NCBI GenBank assembly: GCA_001695595.3
Contig: MBPM02000078.1
Span: 291,424 to 355,423 of the forward strand
DNA length: 64,000 bases
From: Plasmopara viticola
Taxonomy: Eukaryota > Oomycota > Peronosporomycetes > Peronosporales > Peronosporaceae
Reading direction: 5' to 3'
A program made the position numbers and the translations under genes. The notes under the pieces were generated by a model, which made no database searches, was not told the origin of the DNA, and was given only the letters and a program-made list of their open reading frames with translations. Positions 48,140 to 60,300 of the stretch are shown here, piece by piece (position 1 is the first letter of the stretch; each line of letters opens with the position of its first letter).

Positions 48140-48610
48140 TCAGGTATCTACGTTCCGTATCTTTGCAGCAGCTAGGATAAAAGCTGCGCATACAGCAAAG
48201 CTTTTAAGCTCTTTATCGGTAAATGTATACAGAACTTCAAATGATTCTCCACTCATCACTGTGCCAGTAAACATGACGAACGCAAGCGAACATGCAAAGC
48301 AGTAGAAAAATGTTCTTCGAATGATAACGTAATTGTTTAGCAGTTTTCTGCATAAGATAAGCATCATTACACTAATATTTTCAAATCGATGATGATGTTT
48401 CTAACATTTACGATCTGATCTGGTCCAGTATGTGGCCATAGATTTGTGGACATCTCTGACGTTTCTGGCTGAGGCTAGATTGTCTTGGCGAGAACAAGGC
48501 GGAAGCATCTACCGTATTAGTGAGGACAGCAAACAATGTCACGATAGCGCAAGCAATTTAATTTTCTCTGTACAATCGCAGCACGTATGCTTAGCTCACT
48601 AGTTGCTACG
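48140..48610 (-). pseudogene. Gene b copy 5, C-terminal frame open
   Basis: A 75-codon minus-strand frame (48,367-48,140) contains a hydrophobic span (FFYCFACSLAFVMFTGTV) and ends TDKELKSFAVCAAFILAAAK plus a short tail. The C-terminal part corresponds to TFTGNKAQNFAVCA in the other b copies. The upstream part (48,400-48,600) matches the first hydrophobic segment of gene b but contains stops. It is placed upstream of gene A7 on the same strand, as in the plus-strand blocks. It is probably a membrane protein; family unknown. Confidence 0.45.
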
Positions 48611-49062
48611 TAGCAACGAAGCAGCACTCTCCGGTACGAGAGCGTATTAGTATTACAAATTCGTCTATGAGTCTTACGTGAGACCTTGTTACAACCCGCG
48701 AGTCTGTGAATAGGTATACCACGTAGAAAGGCCAAACTTTTGCGAATGGGATGAGTTTGAGGCAGCGCTTTAAATCGCGCTTTTGACGGTAAAATAATTC
48801 TTCGGTCACCGTAGGTGCGCTTTATACTCGGCGAGTGGCGTTCACAAATGTGATAACTTTACTATAACACTATCATTTTCTAATACGAGGTGATTGTGTT
48901 GTGGACTGTAAAAGTCATTTTTCACCTCTGCAGAATAAATAGCATAAGCTGCAGCAACCATTGCCGGTATCTTCACTCAGTCACGAATCTACGTAATACT
49001 ACTGTCTTAACATAGCACAAATCGATTATGATAGTAGGTGCTGGCTTTAAATAAAAAGCCTG
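48611..49062. other. Spacer without recognised feature
   Basis: Low-complexity AT-rich spacer between the duplication cluster and the first SINE-like copy. No frame worth reporting. Confidence 0.5.
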
Positions 49063-49073
49063 TACATTGAACA

Positions 49074-49366
49074 TATCCTTCCAAGCGCGAGAGCTCAATG
49101 CTCGCGCGCTTCGGGCAGGTGCTCTCGGGCATCTGCAGGTCTCTAACGAGTCTCACCCTCGACGCGACGGTCTCCAGCACCAGGCCACCTGGGCTCTTAC
49201 CAAGTCAGAGCTAAAAAACAATGGAAGACCCTCACGACCTCGGTGCTGGATGCACTGCCCGCCGAACGAGACCCGACGTATGCGGACACCACTCTATGCC
49301 GTGGACTAGCCAGACTGAGCCTAGCACGTGCATAACTTGGCAACGCGATAACGTAATACATTACAT
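49074..49366 (+). mobile_element. SINE-like retroposon, copy 1 (5' truncated)
   Basis: A GC-rich 293 bp element beginning CCTTCCAAGCGCGAGAG and ending in a short ACATT-repeat tail. It is flanked by the 11 bp direct repeat TACATTGAACA (49,063-49,073 and 49,367-49,377). It lacks about 30 bases present at the 5' end of copies 2 and 3. A variable-length target duplication, 5' truncation and a simple 3' tail are hallmarks of LINE-mobilised retroposons. An 80-codon frame inside is probably incidental. Confidence 0.8.
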
Positions 49367-50620
49367 TACATTGAACACAATTTTGTATGCAGCATCAAAG
49401 AAAGCTCGTTGTCGTTGTCATTTTATAGATAAAGCCAGGGCTTCCACACGAAGACTCTACCCGGATCCGACGGGTGAAAGTTAGCTAGCTGTCTCTATCG
49501 CCTAGACTATATTTAAGGGTGAGTAGTACAAATTGACACACCGTCAGATAAACACACGAACTTTATTACATATACGCACAACCGCTTAGTACGATCTCAA
49601 GCTAGAACATTAAAGTGTTCAAAAAAACGAAGGACTATAAAGTATTGCGATTATTAGTTACATGCAATTATGATCTATGCTCCTAATATATCACAAACCA
49701 ATTTTCCATAATTTAGCTGTTTGGAGCGATTAAATTTTAGAAACAAACAAAAGAAATCGATTTGACAGCTTGTCGAGGTTATGATGCAGTTTCTTGCAAT
49801 CAAGCAGCATGTGTCCTGTAAAACGGTGTTTCTTTATATTTATATAGCATACCGCTTTGTTAGGTATTTCAAGTGATCGTCGTCGAACAAATGACTTTAT
49901 ATAACTATGGAGATTTTAAACTATGGTAGAGCAGTCCGACTGCCCACTTATGGCGGTGCAACTGCAACTAACAAGCACTCGACTTTGCTATATTTAATTA
50001 CTGTAAGAAACGTACAAAAGGCTTTACCTTGACATCAGTAATGCAGGTATGATAAATCTGTTAATCAGGAGGGCGTTCAACCATCACATCAGTGCCCAGT
50101 CATAGTCAGTCCTGCGCGAAAATGTGTCGACAAATACATTTAGCTTTGCAGGATCGAAGGCAAGTTAATTGCTAAGAATTCTGATCTTCGTGCCATTCGC
50201 TGAGACAGACGAAGCAAATATACTTTCACGCGCTTATCTGATTGATCTTAAAGACTGCATAGTACTAAATGCAATTGAAGTCTCGCCACTGGGTATTTCT
50301 TTTGTTGGCACAATCTCTGTCTAAGTCTCTGAGTTTAATTTCGTGCATATTCATAGGCATGATGAAACGATTTCAAATAGTGCACTAAATCGATCATTTT
50401 CTTTACTGCACTCTATTACACGCAGCAATCTACTTGAGAACGAGGCGGTGAAGATTTGCTCATTAAAAGATGTTTAACCTTCATGTATACCTCTTTTTAC
50501 AAACTGTTATCACCCTGTCACAACTGGTAACTCTCATTGCTCAATCTTACTCCCATGCGGGTAGACTGCTCATCCAATGGTTCCGAAATGGATAAAAGTG
50601 CTTTTCCTTATCTGTCGAAC

Positions 50621-50806
50621 ATGCGGTTTGCACTGCTCGCTCTACTTGCTGGCACCTATGTACTTGATGAGGCTGCTAAAATTGCAGTCCTCACTGGTGT
50701 CAAGGAGATGGAGCGCGTCATGGCACTCGACAAGCAACGTCCATGTTCGAGAGTTTACGTAGAACAGGCCCAAATAGCTACTGCGGCAGCACTTAATGTG
50801 AATTAA
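50621..50806 (+). CDS. Possible small secreted protein, 61 aa
   Basis: From the in-frame ATG at 50,621 the product reads MRFALLALLAGTYVLDEAAK and ends ATAAALNVN. The first 15-18 residues resemble an oomycete signal peptide (M-R-F, then a leucine/alanine core). No RXLR, dEER or crinkler motif follows, and there are too few cysteines for a typical apoplastic effector. The open frame extends upstream to 50,537. It may be a decayed effector start or a chance frame. Confidence 0.25.
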   Translation: MRFALLALLAGTYVLDEAAKIAVLTGVKEMERVMALDKQRPCSRVYVEQAQIATAAALNVN

Positions 50807-53454
50807 AGCCGGTATGGTTAAAAGTTGAGAGAAATCCTATTCTGGATAATGGGGGTATCACTAATTATCAATTGCGCGTTGCGGTAAACTCTTATACCTT
50901 GGAGGCCAGGACCAGCGTTTGGCACTTGCCCGTAAATAGCGTCACTGAAGTATTTTGCGTCCTGGGACCACATGCAGGGATCAAGTTTCCTCCGGCAAGC
51001 TTTAAATTAGCGCGCTTTTTTTCTGCAAGCAAGGATTGAATTACGCAAATATGCAAAAAATCATGGTAGCTGACGGCCTCCATTAATAAAATACACTCAT
51101 GGAACCAGTCAGCGTACCTGTGAATATAGATGACCAAAGGGAAGGTCCGCCTCGCACTTAACTTTGTAGTGTGCAGGCCGCGACGATGAAATTGCTTCTT
51201 AGAAGAAGTACAACTATAGAGGGTTTTTCCTATTGAAATGCCTCTAATGCGCAGTTATACGTCTCATGTTTTAGTCTCCGTAAATTGGCTTGCTCAGGTC
51301 ATGCCTATGAATTTCTGTGCAAAGCAGTTTTTGCTGTTTTGGCTGCGGTAAAACAGGGCACATGATTTGTGTCTGACTCGAAAGAAATTCGGCGTAGTAG
51401 GCCCTTGTCTCGCTATCGGCTTTGCAAAATCGCTTACAGAAGCCCGGTCTCAGAGCCAGGGGATACACTTGTCACTAACAGGGGCGGGTATACAATACAT
51501 ATTAATTTCTTTGTACTGGTATGGGCAGAGCGCCCCACTGATCAAGGCCTTAGATCCTTATAGAGGGTGTGTAGTTGGTATAATCATCCGACTCAGACTT
51601 TAAAGCTTGATAGCTACCGAAGGTAAAGCATGTTATGGTAGAAAGCTTTTCATTCACGCATGAGTACGACTAAGAATATCATTTCGAATTCAGTCGCAAA
51701 ATTTCTCGTGTCGAAGAAGAATTGCGGTCAATCGATAAGAGAGATCCTATAGAACATTAAACTGGCCATTTATAGTATTTTGAAGCACCAGGCCTTTACA
51801 CACATCAAAGAGTGAACAAAAGAGTGTGACCATTGAGTCGTTTGTAAATATAGTCTCTTTACTGGTTTAGGGAGTGTCGCCCCAGCAGTGAAGACCGAAC
51901 GGTTTTTTAATCTATAAGCATATTTATAAACCTTACGCCAGCTTCACTAGCAGGCAACAAAGCCTAAGCCTCATCTGAGTTTAAAGATTGACGGATAGTT
52001 GTCTCTTTTATTTGCTACTTTATGTGGCACCAGGACACACAACACGCAGGCAAAGTGATTGTACGGGTATGTGGCTAGCTTTAGGAACGAAGAGTTGGAC
52101 AACACAGCAGTAGCGCTACCAGACCTGAGCTCCAGGAAATCGACTCTAATCGAACGCCGTGACGTGTTATAGCTCCGTGGCAGTAGAGAGGGCTATGGTC
52201 TTACCGATAGCTATCAGAATACGTCAGTTTTGATGGACCGCCCGTCCTAACGTCCATAAGTCTAAACTGTAAATTCTATACTTCTAACAGCATATAATCA
52301 TTTGTTTTCCTTGACATAACTAAGTATGACTTAATTATAGCTTACGGTGGCCAAAAAAGCACGAGCCCTGAAACGATAAGTGGGGTAAAACCGAAAAGAT
52401 TATGGGCACGTATTAAGATCAATATTAAAGGTATTTAATCAACTAATTTTTTCCGAACGTAGACGTAACGATATCTTAAAATCCTTCTAGGCAATTGAGT
52501 GAGTTTGTTGGCAGCACCGGCTACTAAAGACACTAAGATTGTAATTTAGAGCGGGTTTTTGTTTTCACAGATGAGCGACATACAGCCACCAGCTGTGAGA
52601 AGCAAAATTCCTTGAGCAGATAGCATTAATACGCAAGGTACTTCTGTGGGAGGGCAACAAAGTACCACCAAAGACAGAAGCATTGATACGCTAAAAGACA
52701 ATGAAGATGTGCTACAAAATCGATCGCGAATGACCTCGTGGACTATTTAGCTGCAGAGATAAATGGCAGTTGAATAGCATGTTATATCACGGCAGATTAA
52801 CTTTTGTCGGAGGTCCTAGAGATGGTGTCAGAGTCACTCCACCTCATTAAACTAGAAGCTACTGAAAGTTCGGCTAAAAAAAGGCCAGAAGTGGTTTCAC
52901 GAACGATAATCCTTTTTCGAAGATACAAATACACACCTCTTTTTTGAAACGAAGATATCCTAAGCGGCCTGATAGGCAGTGTTTGTTGCTCCTTGCTTAT
53001 ACGTCTAAAGGGATGCAAAGAAAGAAACGGTATTGAGTTGATTAATGGAATGTGTAGATACTTATACCACCAGCTACTGCAAAGAATCCTTTTGCATAAT
53101 GTTTATATTATTTTAGCCACGAAGGGCAGTGCTTGCCCATCGATGCCTTCGCCGCCTAAAAGGCAAAAAGTGACATGGTTAGGGCCCGAAATTTCCACAC
53201 TCGTCACCGCATAAAGAATTTGAAAAAAAGTGGTGAATAGCTCTTGCTTATGATTACCTGAAATTTTAAGTGATACCTCACCAAGCACTCATTCTTGGAA
53301 AGGGATTGTTGCTTAACAACATATCTAGGTACACATGTACAATACACTTAAACTGATATATGACTACTTGTCATTCGAACTCATGAGTCAAATATACAGT
53401 TGGTGATGCTGTAGAAGCTATTAATGATACATAGAGGCTATAGACATCCCGTCG

Positions 53455-53834
53455 AAGCTTGACCGTTTGGTACAAAAATTCTTTCGAGTCTTACGGGTAC
53501 CTGGCCAGCTATACTTTGAGGACATATTCGCTTAAAGTTGCTCTGGGGGAATTTGTTGGCGCTGAAGGCTGATATACGCAACGTTAAATCTTTTTTGTTA
53601 GGTAATCCTATTTATGCCAACATCGACGAGTGTAACTTAGCGGCGGAGGCAATAAATGTCTTTGATTTAGTTGTAAGCAGCCATTGTGGTCGAGAAGACG
53701 CCAAAACGACGTCTCAGCTTGGCATTCGACGCGTTCTCATTACACTTGAAAAAGTTGCCAATTATGCTCACAAGTACACTGGCGACTATGCGATTTTTGT
53801 CAAAGCCTTTGTTAAATATGAGAAAAGGCTATAA
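53455..53834 (+). pseudogene. Unrecognised gene fragment in two frames
   Basis: 53,455-53,535 reads LDRLVQKFFRVLRVPGQLYF and is followed by a stop. A second frame (about 53,550-53,834) reads LALKADIRNVKSFLLGNPIY and later FDLVVSSHC, ending KYEKRL. Both look like natural alpha-helical protein, with no ATG near either start. This suggests the remains of one gene broken by a frameshift or an unseen intron. Family unknown. Confidence 0.3.
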
Positions 53835-54034
53835 GTGGTGATGAGAGAGCCGGCACCAGGATGCTTGTTGTAGCAAGGAAAAAAGACTACAGCTGGCCTC
53901 GCTCCTGGCGTTGCCGGACGAGACAGAACAGTTATATGATCTTTTGCGGTGCTTCCGCCTATACCATCGGCTGCGTATGATTGCGACTCAATAAGGTCGG
54001 AAGTAAGAAAGTCATCTCACTTTTAGTCGAGATA

Positions 54035-54359
54035 ATGTAATGTAGTGTATTACGTTATCGCGTTGCCAAGTTATGCACGTGCTAGGCTCAGTCTGGCTAG
54101 TCCACGGCATAGAGTGGTGTCCGCATACGCCGGATCTCGTTTGGTGGGCAGTGCATCCAGCACCGAGGTCGTGAGGGTCTTCCATTTTTTTTTAGCTCTG
54201 ACTTGGTAGGAGCCCAGGTGGCGCCCTGGTGCTGGAGACCGTCGCGTCGAGGGTGAGACTCGTTAGAGACCTGCAGATGCCCGAGAGCACCTGCCCAAAG
54301 CGCGCGAGCATTTAGCCCCCGCGCTTGAAAGGAGGGCGTCACCCCAACCTTTTCCGAGC
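54035..54359 (-). mobile_element. SINE-like retroposon, copy 2 (fullest)
   Basis: The minus-strand copy is 325 bp, starting GCTCGGAAAAGGTTGGGGTG and ending in the same ACATT-type tail as copy 1. It is flanked by the 11 bp direct repeat TAGTCGAGATA (54,024-54,034 and 54,360-54,370, plus-strand reading). It is nearly identical to copy 1 over the shared part, pointing to recent activity. I could not find convincing RNA polymerase III A and B boxes, so it could also be the 3' end of a LINE. Confidence 0.85.
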
Positions 54360-54370
54360 TAGTCGAGATA

Positions 54371-57300
54371 AGTATATGCTTAATCACATTTATGTAAAGA
54401 ATAATACTCTGCCGGAAAGTACTCATTGAATAAGCTCAAAGTGCATCCATCAAGCCTTTTGCAGCCGATATAGACCATGCATCCTAGCAATGCAAGCTAC
54501 CGAGACTCAGAACTTAGGACTAAGCTGTTTATAGCGCGTCGAATCTTTGCTAGGACAGAGATTTAATATGGGGCTTTTTTTTTCGGGGACAGAAGCGTAC
54601 AACCTACCCAACTATCACACGTTTTTGAAGTGCGGGCTGGTAGGGCAGTCGCAATTTTTAGCTGTGATTGCTCGTTTACTGTAGTAGCTACCTTTGGCTG
54701 CATGGGATCAAACACGTTACCTCCCAATTTCGGGTCGAGCGGTGACACATTTATGCCACAGGGTCGGCGCATTATTTTACAAATGGCGGTAGGTGCGCCT
54801 TGCGCTTTCAGAGAACGACAATATGACTCTCATTCTATACACAGTGTAAATCTCAGCCTTAAAAGCTCAGTGTGCTTGCTGGTTTGCTTCCGCGCACGCC
54901 ATGCCCAACTGACACGCACTTGTCAGGTTATTATTGGGATTTTGATGTAAAACGTTTTGTGCAATTTGTCGTCGCGCTTGTATTGTTAGTCATTCTCGAG
55001 TTTTTATTGTGTCTGCGACGATGTCGTTCATACTGCCATTAATTTGGTTTCAAATTCCTTTCGAACTACTTTTCAATTCCCATTCCTGAACTTATATAAT
55101 TCACTATGTCGTGCAACCTTACGTTGCCCGGTTATGCAGCCTTACTACCCACAATGTAGTGCTATGTTTTCTACCTATCGAGATAATTCATCCATGCTTA
55201 ACGCGCCGGCTTTAGCGCCTTTAGCATTTGATGCTGCCTGCAGAACTTGGCTACCCCATACAAAAGACAGCTTGGGATCTGTCACGTCTACCTTTGGGAG
55301 GTGTTTCTATCCTGCATTTCTTTAGGTGTGTAATCGCCTCGACTCTCACGTATAAGCAGCTTGTTCATCGTTTTCTCTAGCTCTAAGGCCACAATTTTTT
55401 CTAGCGATCTTTTTCAAGCCGTAAGCTAGACGACGATCTACCCTTTAGGCCCGCGTCGAAGCAGAAACAAGTCATGTGGTTTTGCTTGACGCAGCAACCG
55501 CGGAAGATATTGCTTGCTCGTTAGCACTCAAACTTACCTAATTCAGGAAGTCATTACTAGTTAGGGTCTTGTACGCCAAGTTCTACCCAGCCATGACAAT
55601 TCGGAGAACAAAACATGTTCGTAGCTGCACTCTTTGTACAAAGCGGTATCCCCCACCTTTTTCGTCGTACCTAAGTGCGCCCAAAAATATTGAGTGCAAA
55701 GGATAAAAACGTCCTTAGTCTATCCATAAGTTCGGCTCAATTGACTTCTTTTGCATTGCGGCGCCCCAATAACGAAGACTACGAAGCTTGCCAGGAAAAA
55801 GTTGCTTTCAAGTGTTCCTTAATGCAAGCTTTGAAGTTGGGGCGCTCAGTAAAAGCACTTTTGCGGGTAAGCGTCAAGCTCTTTGCTCGATCCTTCAAGC
55901 AAAAAATTGCAAAATAGGTCGTCTGTAGTTGTAAATGCTTAGATAGCCATCTCGATTTCATTGTTTAAACAAGCTTTGCTTATACTGTTACCTATAGTTT
56001 TTTCAAATTCACCGGCTTGGACCCTATAGTGGACGCTACCGTGGAGGAGCTACGATGTTTAAACCCAAAGTATCAACTTTGCTCGTAGAGTCCAAACGTC
56101 GTGACGCGTTGCAGCTGCTTAGCGGTAAAAAATGATGCAATTGTATCTTCAGCTTATTAAAGCCACCAAACTTTTTTGAGCGACGCTCGCCGCGCGTTCA
56201 ACGTATGCAAAAAGGCAGTACAACTCATCCCGAAGCCTTTTAACCACGAAGCTTTGCAATCTACCCAAGGTGGTGTAATGAAGTGATGGCACCTTGTCTG
56301 GATTAGACGTGTAGCAAAATTTGCAATGTTGCGCTGAGCAACTGTTCGTGATCGATTAATATGGATTGATTCATTTAACAGACTGTTGTTTAAATACACA
56401 AATACATCGAAAAGTTATTAGTGTGCTTCAATCTAATGTCCAACTCTTGTCGAGCGATTAAATTTGCTACTGCGATGATGGCACAGACTGAATTCCTTTT
56501 TAATTTTTTGCGAAAAGTCTTGTCATGCATACCGGTATAACTACCGGTGCGTTTCCAATTTTCTGTTTAACGAGTAGCCAATAATTTGATAAAAAGAGCT
56601 CAGTTTGATGCAAAGGCTCGTTGCAAAAGAGCATGGATAAGCAATGGCTGAAAGATGACGATTTGAACGTGTGGTACAAGAAAGCGTACACTATTATGCT
56701 CTAGACGGCATTATCGTAAATATAGGTACATACATATACTAGTCTGTAGATCCCAGCGATGTGATATTTGGCCAAAGAGGATAGATAATGTGTTAAGGTG
56801 AAATACAGAGCAATTCTAGCACGTGTCGCATTGATGGCAAACTTATCTTGAGTTATTTTAATTTTTTAAAGTAACCTTGTTATACTGTAAAGTCGAACTA
56901 CAGTACGAACGCTATGAGGCTCATAATTAAGAGTTCTAAGTCATAGAATTGACTTGTCAATCGGGTCATGTTGTGTCGCGAAAAGTGCCTTCAGAAAGAA
57001 TTTCGCCATCTTACATTTACTTAGCGACAGTTTCTACCCTAAGGGATCGATACGTGCGATATTATGCAGTACAGACTTATTCAGTCAATTACCACTTTCT
57101 CATTTATTTCCTTTTTTTAATCTAGAGTTGCACTAAGTTTAACTCTGAAGTCTAATAATTTGTTAAGTTACTACAAAATATCTCGGTATTCGAATTCGTA
57201 CAAATTTAATAGGGACGAGTCATGCACCCATACGCTGCGCTCGCCTAGGGACCACTCTAGCAAGACTATGCGTTGCACATCGCGTTCTCGAGAGCACCCA

Positions 57301-60300
57301 TTGAGACTACATTTTCATGTTTGGCATTCAAGAGGAGCACGAAAAACAACTTGAATTTGATGCATGGGGGTTGCTTCTAGATACTGCATATCTCATTCGC
57401 TCTTCGATTTAGCGCTTTATGTAGCCAAATGAACCAAAATCTTTTAAGTGTTCGTTACAAAATAACAAGAGGCTGCACCCTTTGATCCCATTTTGCAGCA
57501 GCTTTAGCAAAGCCTTTGTACGAGAAGGAAGGGGTTCTCATTCGAGCTATCTTGCCTGAAGACCCGTCGTCATCTGCTAATAGACGATTGTACTACGACC
57601 GTAGTCCAAAACATTTTTCTCCCGTGAGCACCGCTTTATAATTAGATTCAAGGAGCTTGATCGTGGCCCAAGCACCCCCGATACTTACCGACGGGTAGCT
57701 TGGTCATGTCAAAGATGCTAGTCACATGCCCAAGAGCTCTCACAATTGGCTCTTAAGCGTTCTCGGGGTAAAATATAATTTGTGCACGCGCGTGACCACT
57801 CTCCACGCATCAATAATGTTTAAACTTTTTACTGAAAAGAAAAGAGACGATGTCCAATTCTGATGCGGCGTATTGAGTATTGTCGTTTGTGACCGGCGTG
57901 ACGTGGACGAGACCAAGGTCGTTACACCGACGACCTTGACTTTGCCAAGACATCTACGATAAACCACAGCTAAAAGATCCCAAGGTCTTGTCCGGACTGT
58001 ATACGAGCCTAAATTACGTAGTCACATCGCTCCGCGATAACGTCGCTCAATTTGTGTCTTTCCTGTAAACTAGATTCTGACCCAACTGACAGGTCGGCCT
58101 CATCAGCTGTGTCTGCGTATGATCTAGCGCCAACGCTAATTTGGTCGCCCGGTAACTTTAAGGCCCGATTTAGCTTGCTGAGATCATTGAATAGGTACGA
58201 GTCCTCTCAAAAGTCAAGAATGTACGCTAAGCCTCTTTTGGATATAAATTAAGTGCTCTGAAGAAGCACGCATGCGATTGATGATTTAAGGTAGCGGTAA
58301 GCTCACGAGTAGAAGCATGGTGCCCCGACACCTTGGCGAAGCTGCACACAATCTGTGGAAACCTTCTTCGATGATGCAATTAGCTTGCTTAACCAAAACA
58401 CCAAGCTTCAGATGGTTCACTCATCGGAACTTTAATAGAGTCTTCCAGTAACGGCGGACTGTTGGAAGTCCGAGAGCCTCGACATTCGCTTGCTGAAAGG
58501 TGTTATACCACCTCGGTTTTTCTGTGCCTTATGAAGAAGATGTAACTCTTTAAGCCAGTTTCAAAGAGGTCTGTAAAGCAAGGCTGTTTATGGGTCTTTT
58601 GGACACATTGGTGTCGGATATAGTCTTGTGGTTTGACACTGCGATTTGGCAAAGGGTCTTTTACATACTAAGGACTGATGTCAGCAGTTGACCATTTTTA
58701 GACGGATAGTCCTATATGTGTGATTGCAGACACACTACGCAGTATGTGCGCTAAAGGTGCCACATTCAGAGGCTGACAAATAATATACAAATGAGTTTGC
58801 ACTCTACATTGCGTGAGCGCTTTACCGAACTATATACTTTTTATGTAGAAGAAATGATGTACAAAAGATTTTTTATATATCAGAATCGCACTAGTGCTTC
58901 AAATGTAGATTAGGAAGAGGCTTGTGGAACGATAACGCCTAAGCCTTTTATTTAAGCCTGCTTTCCTAACGTAAACAGCTTACCCACTTCGCAGAAAGTC
59001 GGCTAATAATAATTTGATGGGCAAGAGATTCGACTACAGCCGCTCAAGCAAAGAAAGTCTGTGAATAACAAACAGAGGCAAATAGTACGAATGCGTTCTT
59101 CGTTGTGACGAAGCTAAGCTTTTCCTACAGATTTTTTCTTGCTGTTATTATACGGGCGGGTCTTTTAATTTGACATTTACGACGCTGGCTTTTTATGAAG
59201 CAACAGAGTTTAACGGAGGCATAGCCTGCGGCGCAAAGGCTGTCTTCGATTCCGATGTTGCTGAATCAGCCTTTTCGTTTGATAATAATCGCTAAATGAT
59301 ATCCAACTAGCTGCTCGTTCAGTCAACAAATGATCAGACAAACTTTACTCTAGAAGCCTTCAAGTTGACGACTAACACGTTGGACTCTAGATGCATGCAA
59401 CACAAGCCTTTGTGGTGTGAAAGTTTGTTACATAGATCCCACCAAGTAGTTTTAAAAAGATAGCTTCCTTTTTAAAAAGCTTCAAGCAAAAAATGGCTTT
59501 TAACACGCTCAGGCAACTTATGATAGCTGTAATATAGAATATAAAAAAAATGGGCCTCGTGTAAGCGGTTGGGCTGACGGTGAAACAAAGTCATCAATGA
59601 GTGACAAGATCCGCTCCAAAATGCAGCTCTTCTTGCGACTAGGCTTACTTATTTGTCTCAGGTAAAGCGATAATCGGATGCTCGACTTGAATTACTAAGT
59701 CGTGGTCTTAATGGAGCTTGTTGCTGGTCTTTTAGATGGAGTAGTTGAATGTCGTTGAGCCTACAAGCTATTCGGTAGCAAGTACAATTGTTTGCCAGAC
59801 TTCAATACTACGACACTGGTGTTGGTATAGCCTAATTGACTCAAATGCGGTCGTAAGCGTTTGGTTCGTGATACCCTCGACTATAAGCGGCGCATAGCCC
59901 AAAATGCTTACAATAAGTCAGCCATACACGACAGGAAAATGTTAAGAGGGGTTCTTGCCATCACACATCCTTCCATGGTAGACTCTTGAGCTTGCTACAG
60001 ACGCTTCGAGCATAAAACAATTTTCTTTAATCCGCAATTCATCACCAGATTGGACAATTGCTCTTAATCTCGCTGAGTCAAGATGATTACTAAAAACCTT
60101 ATCAGTAAGTGACCGTCAAAAATTTAAGCAACCGATCCCAATAAATTGATCAGAGAGGTAGATGCAACTCCCAAAACTTCCTGTCAAAGAAGAAGAAAAT
60201 AATCAAGACGTTGTGTGGTAGACTGATCATATAGTGTTTGCGACGGGAGAAAGACAGTATCTTCCAATACTACAAATCGATCAGCTTTTAAAGGAAGAGA

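Larger units (their letters stand above)
24240..48610. repeat. Rearranged segmental-duplication cluster (genes Y, X, b, A)
   Basis: The same block order recurs on the plus strand: divergent Y and X, then b, then A. Full or partial passes occur at 24.24-31.99, 32.17-34.13, 34.13-36.04 and 39.72-44.20 kb. Inverted pieces lie at 36.04-38.35 and 45.07-48.61 kb. Copies are recognisable over hundreds of bases by eye, including introns and spacers, so they arose by DNA duplication rather than retroposition. Most copies are pseudogenes. Confidence 0.9.
49378..54023. other. Interval with gene fragments only
   Basis: AT-rich DNA with short frames. The only stretches I would note are the signal-peptide-like frame at 50,621-50,806 and the protein-like fragment at about 53,455-53,834, both listed separately. 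No RNA gene was seen. Confidence 0.45.

Noticed and set aside
49063..49366. Coding gene of about 80 codons in the SINE-like repeat
   Set aside because: The frame is shared only because the copies are near-identical; copy 3 is truncated and there is no family match.
50621..50806. RXLR effector gene
   Set aside because: A signal-peptide-like start is present, but no RXLR or EER motif follows in any frame.
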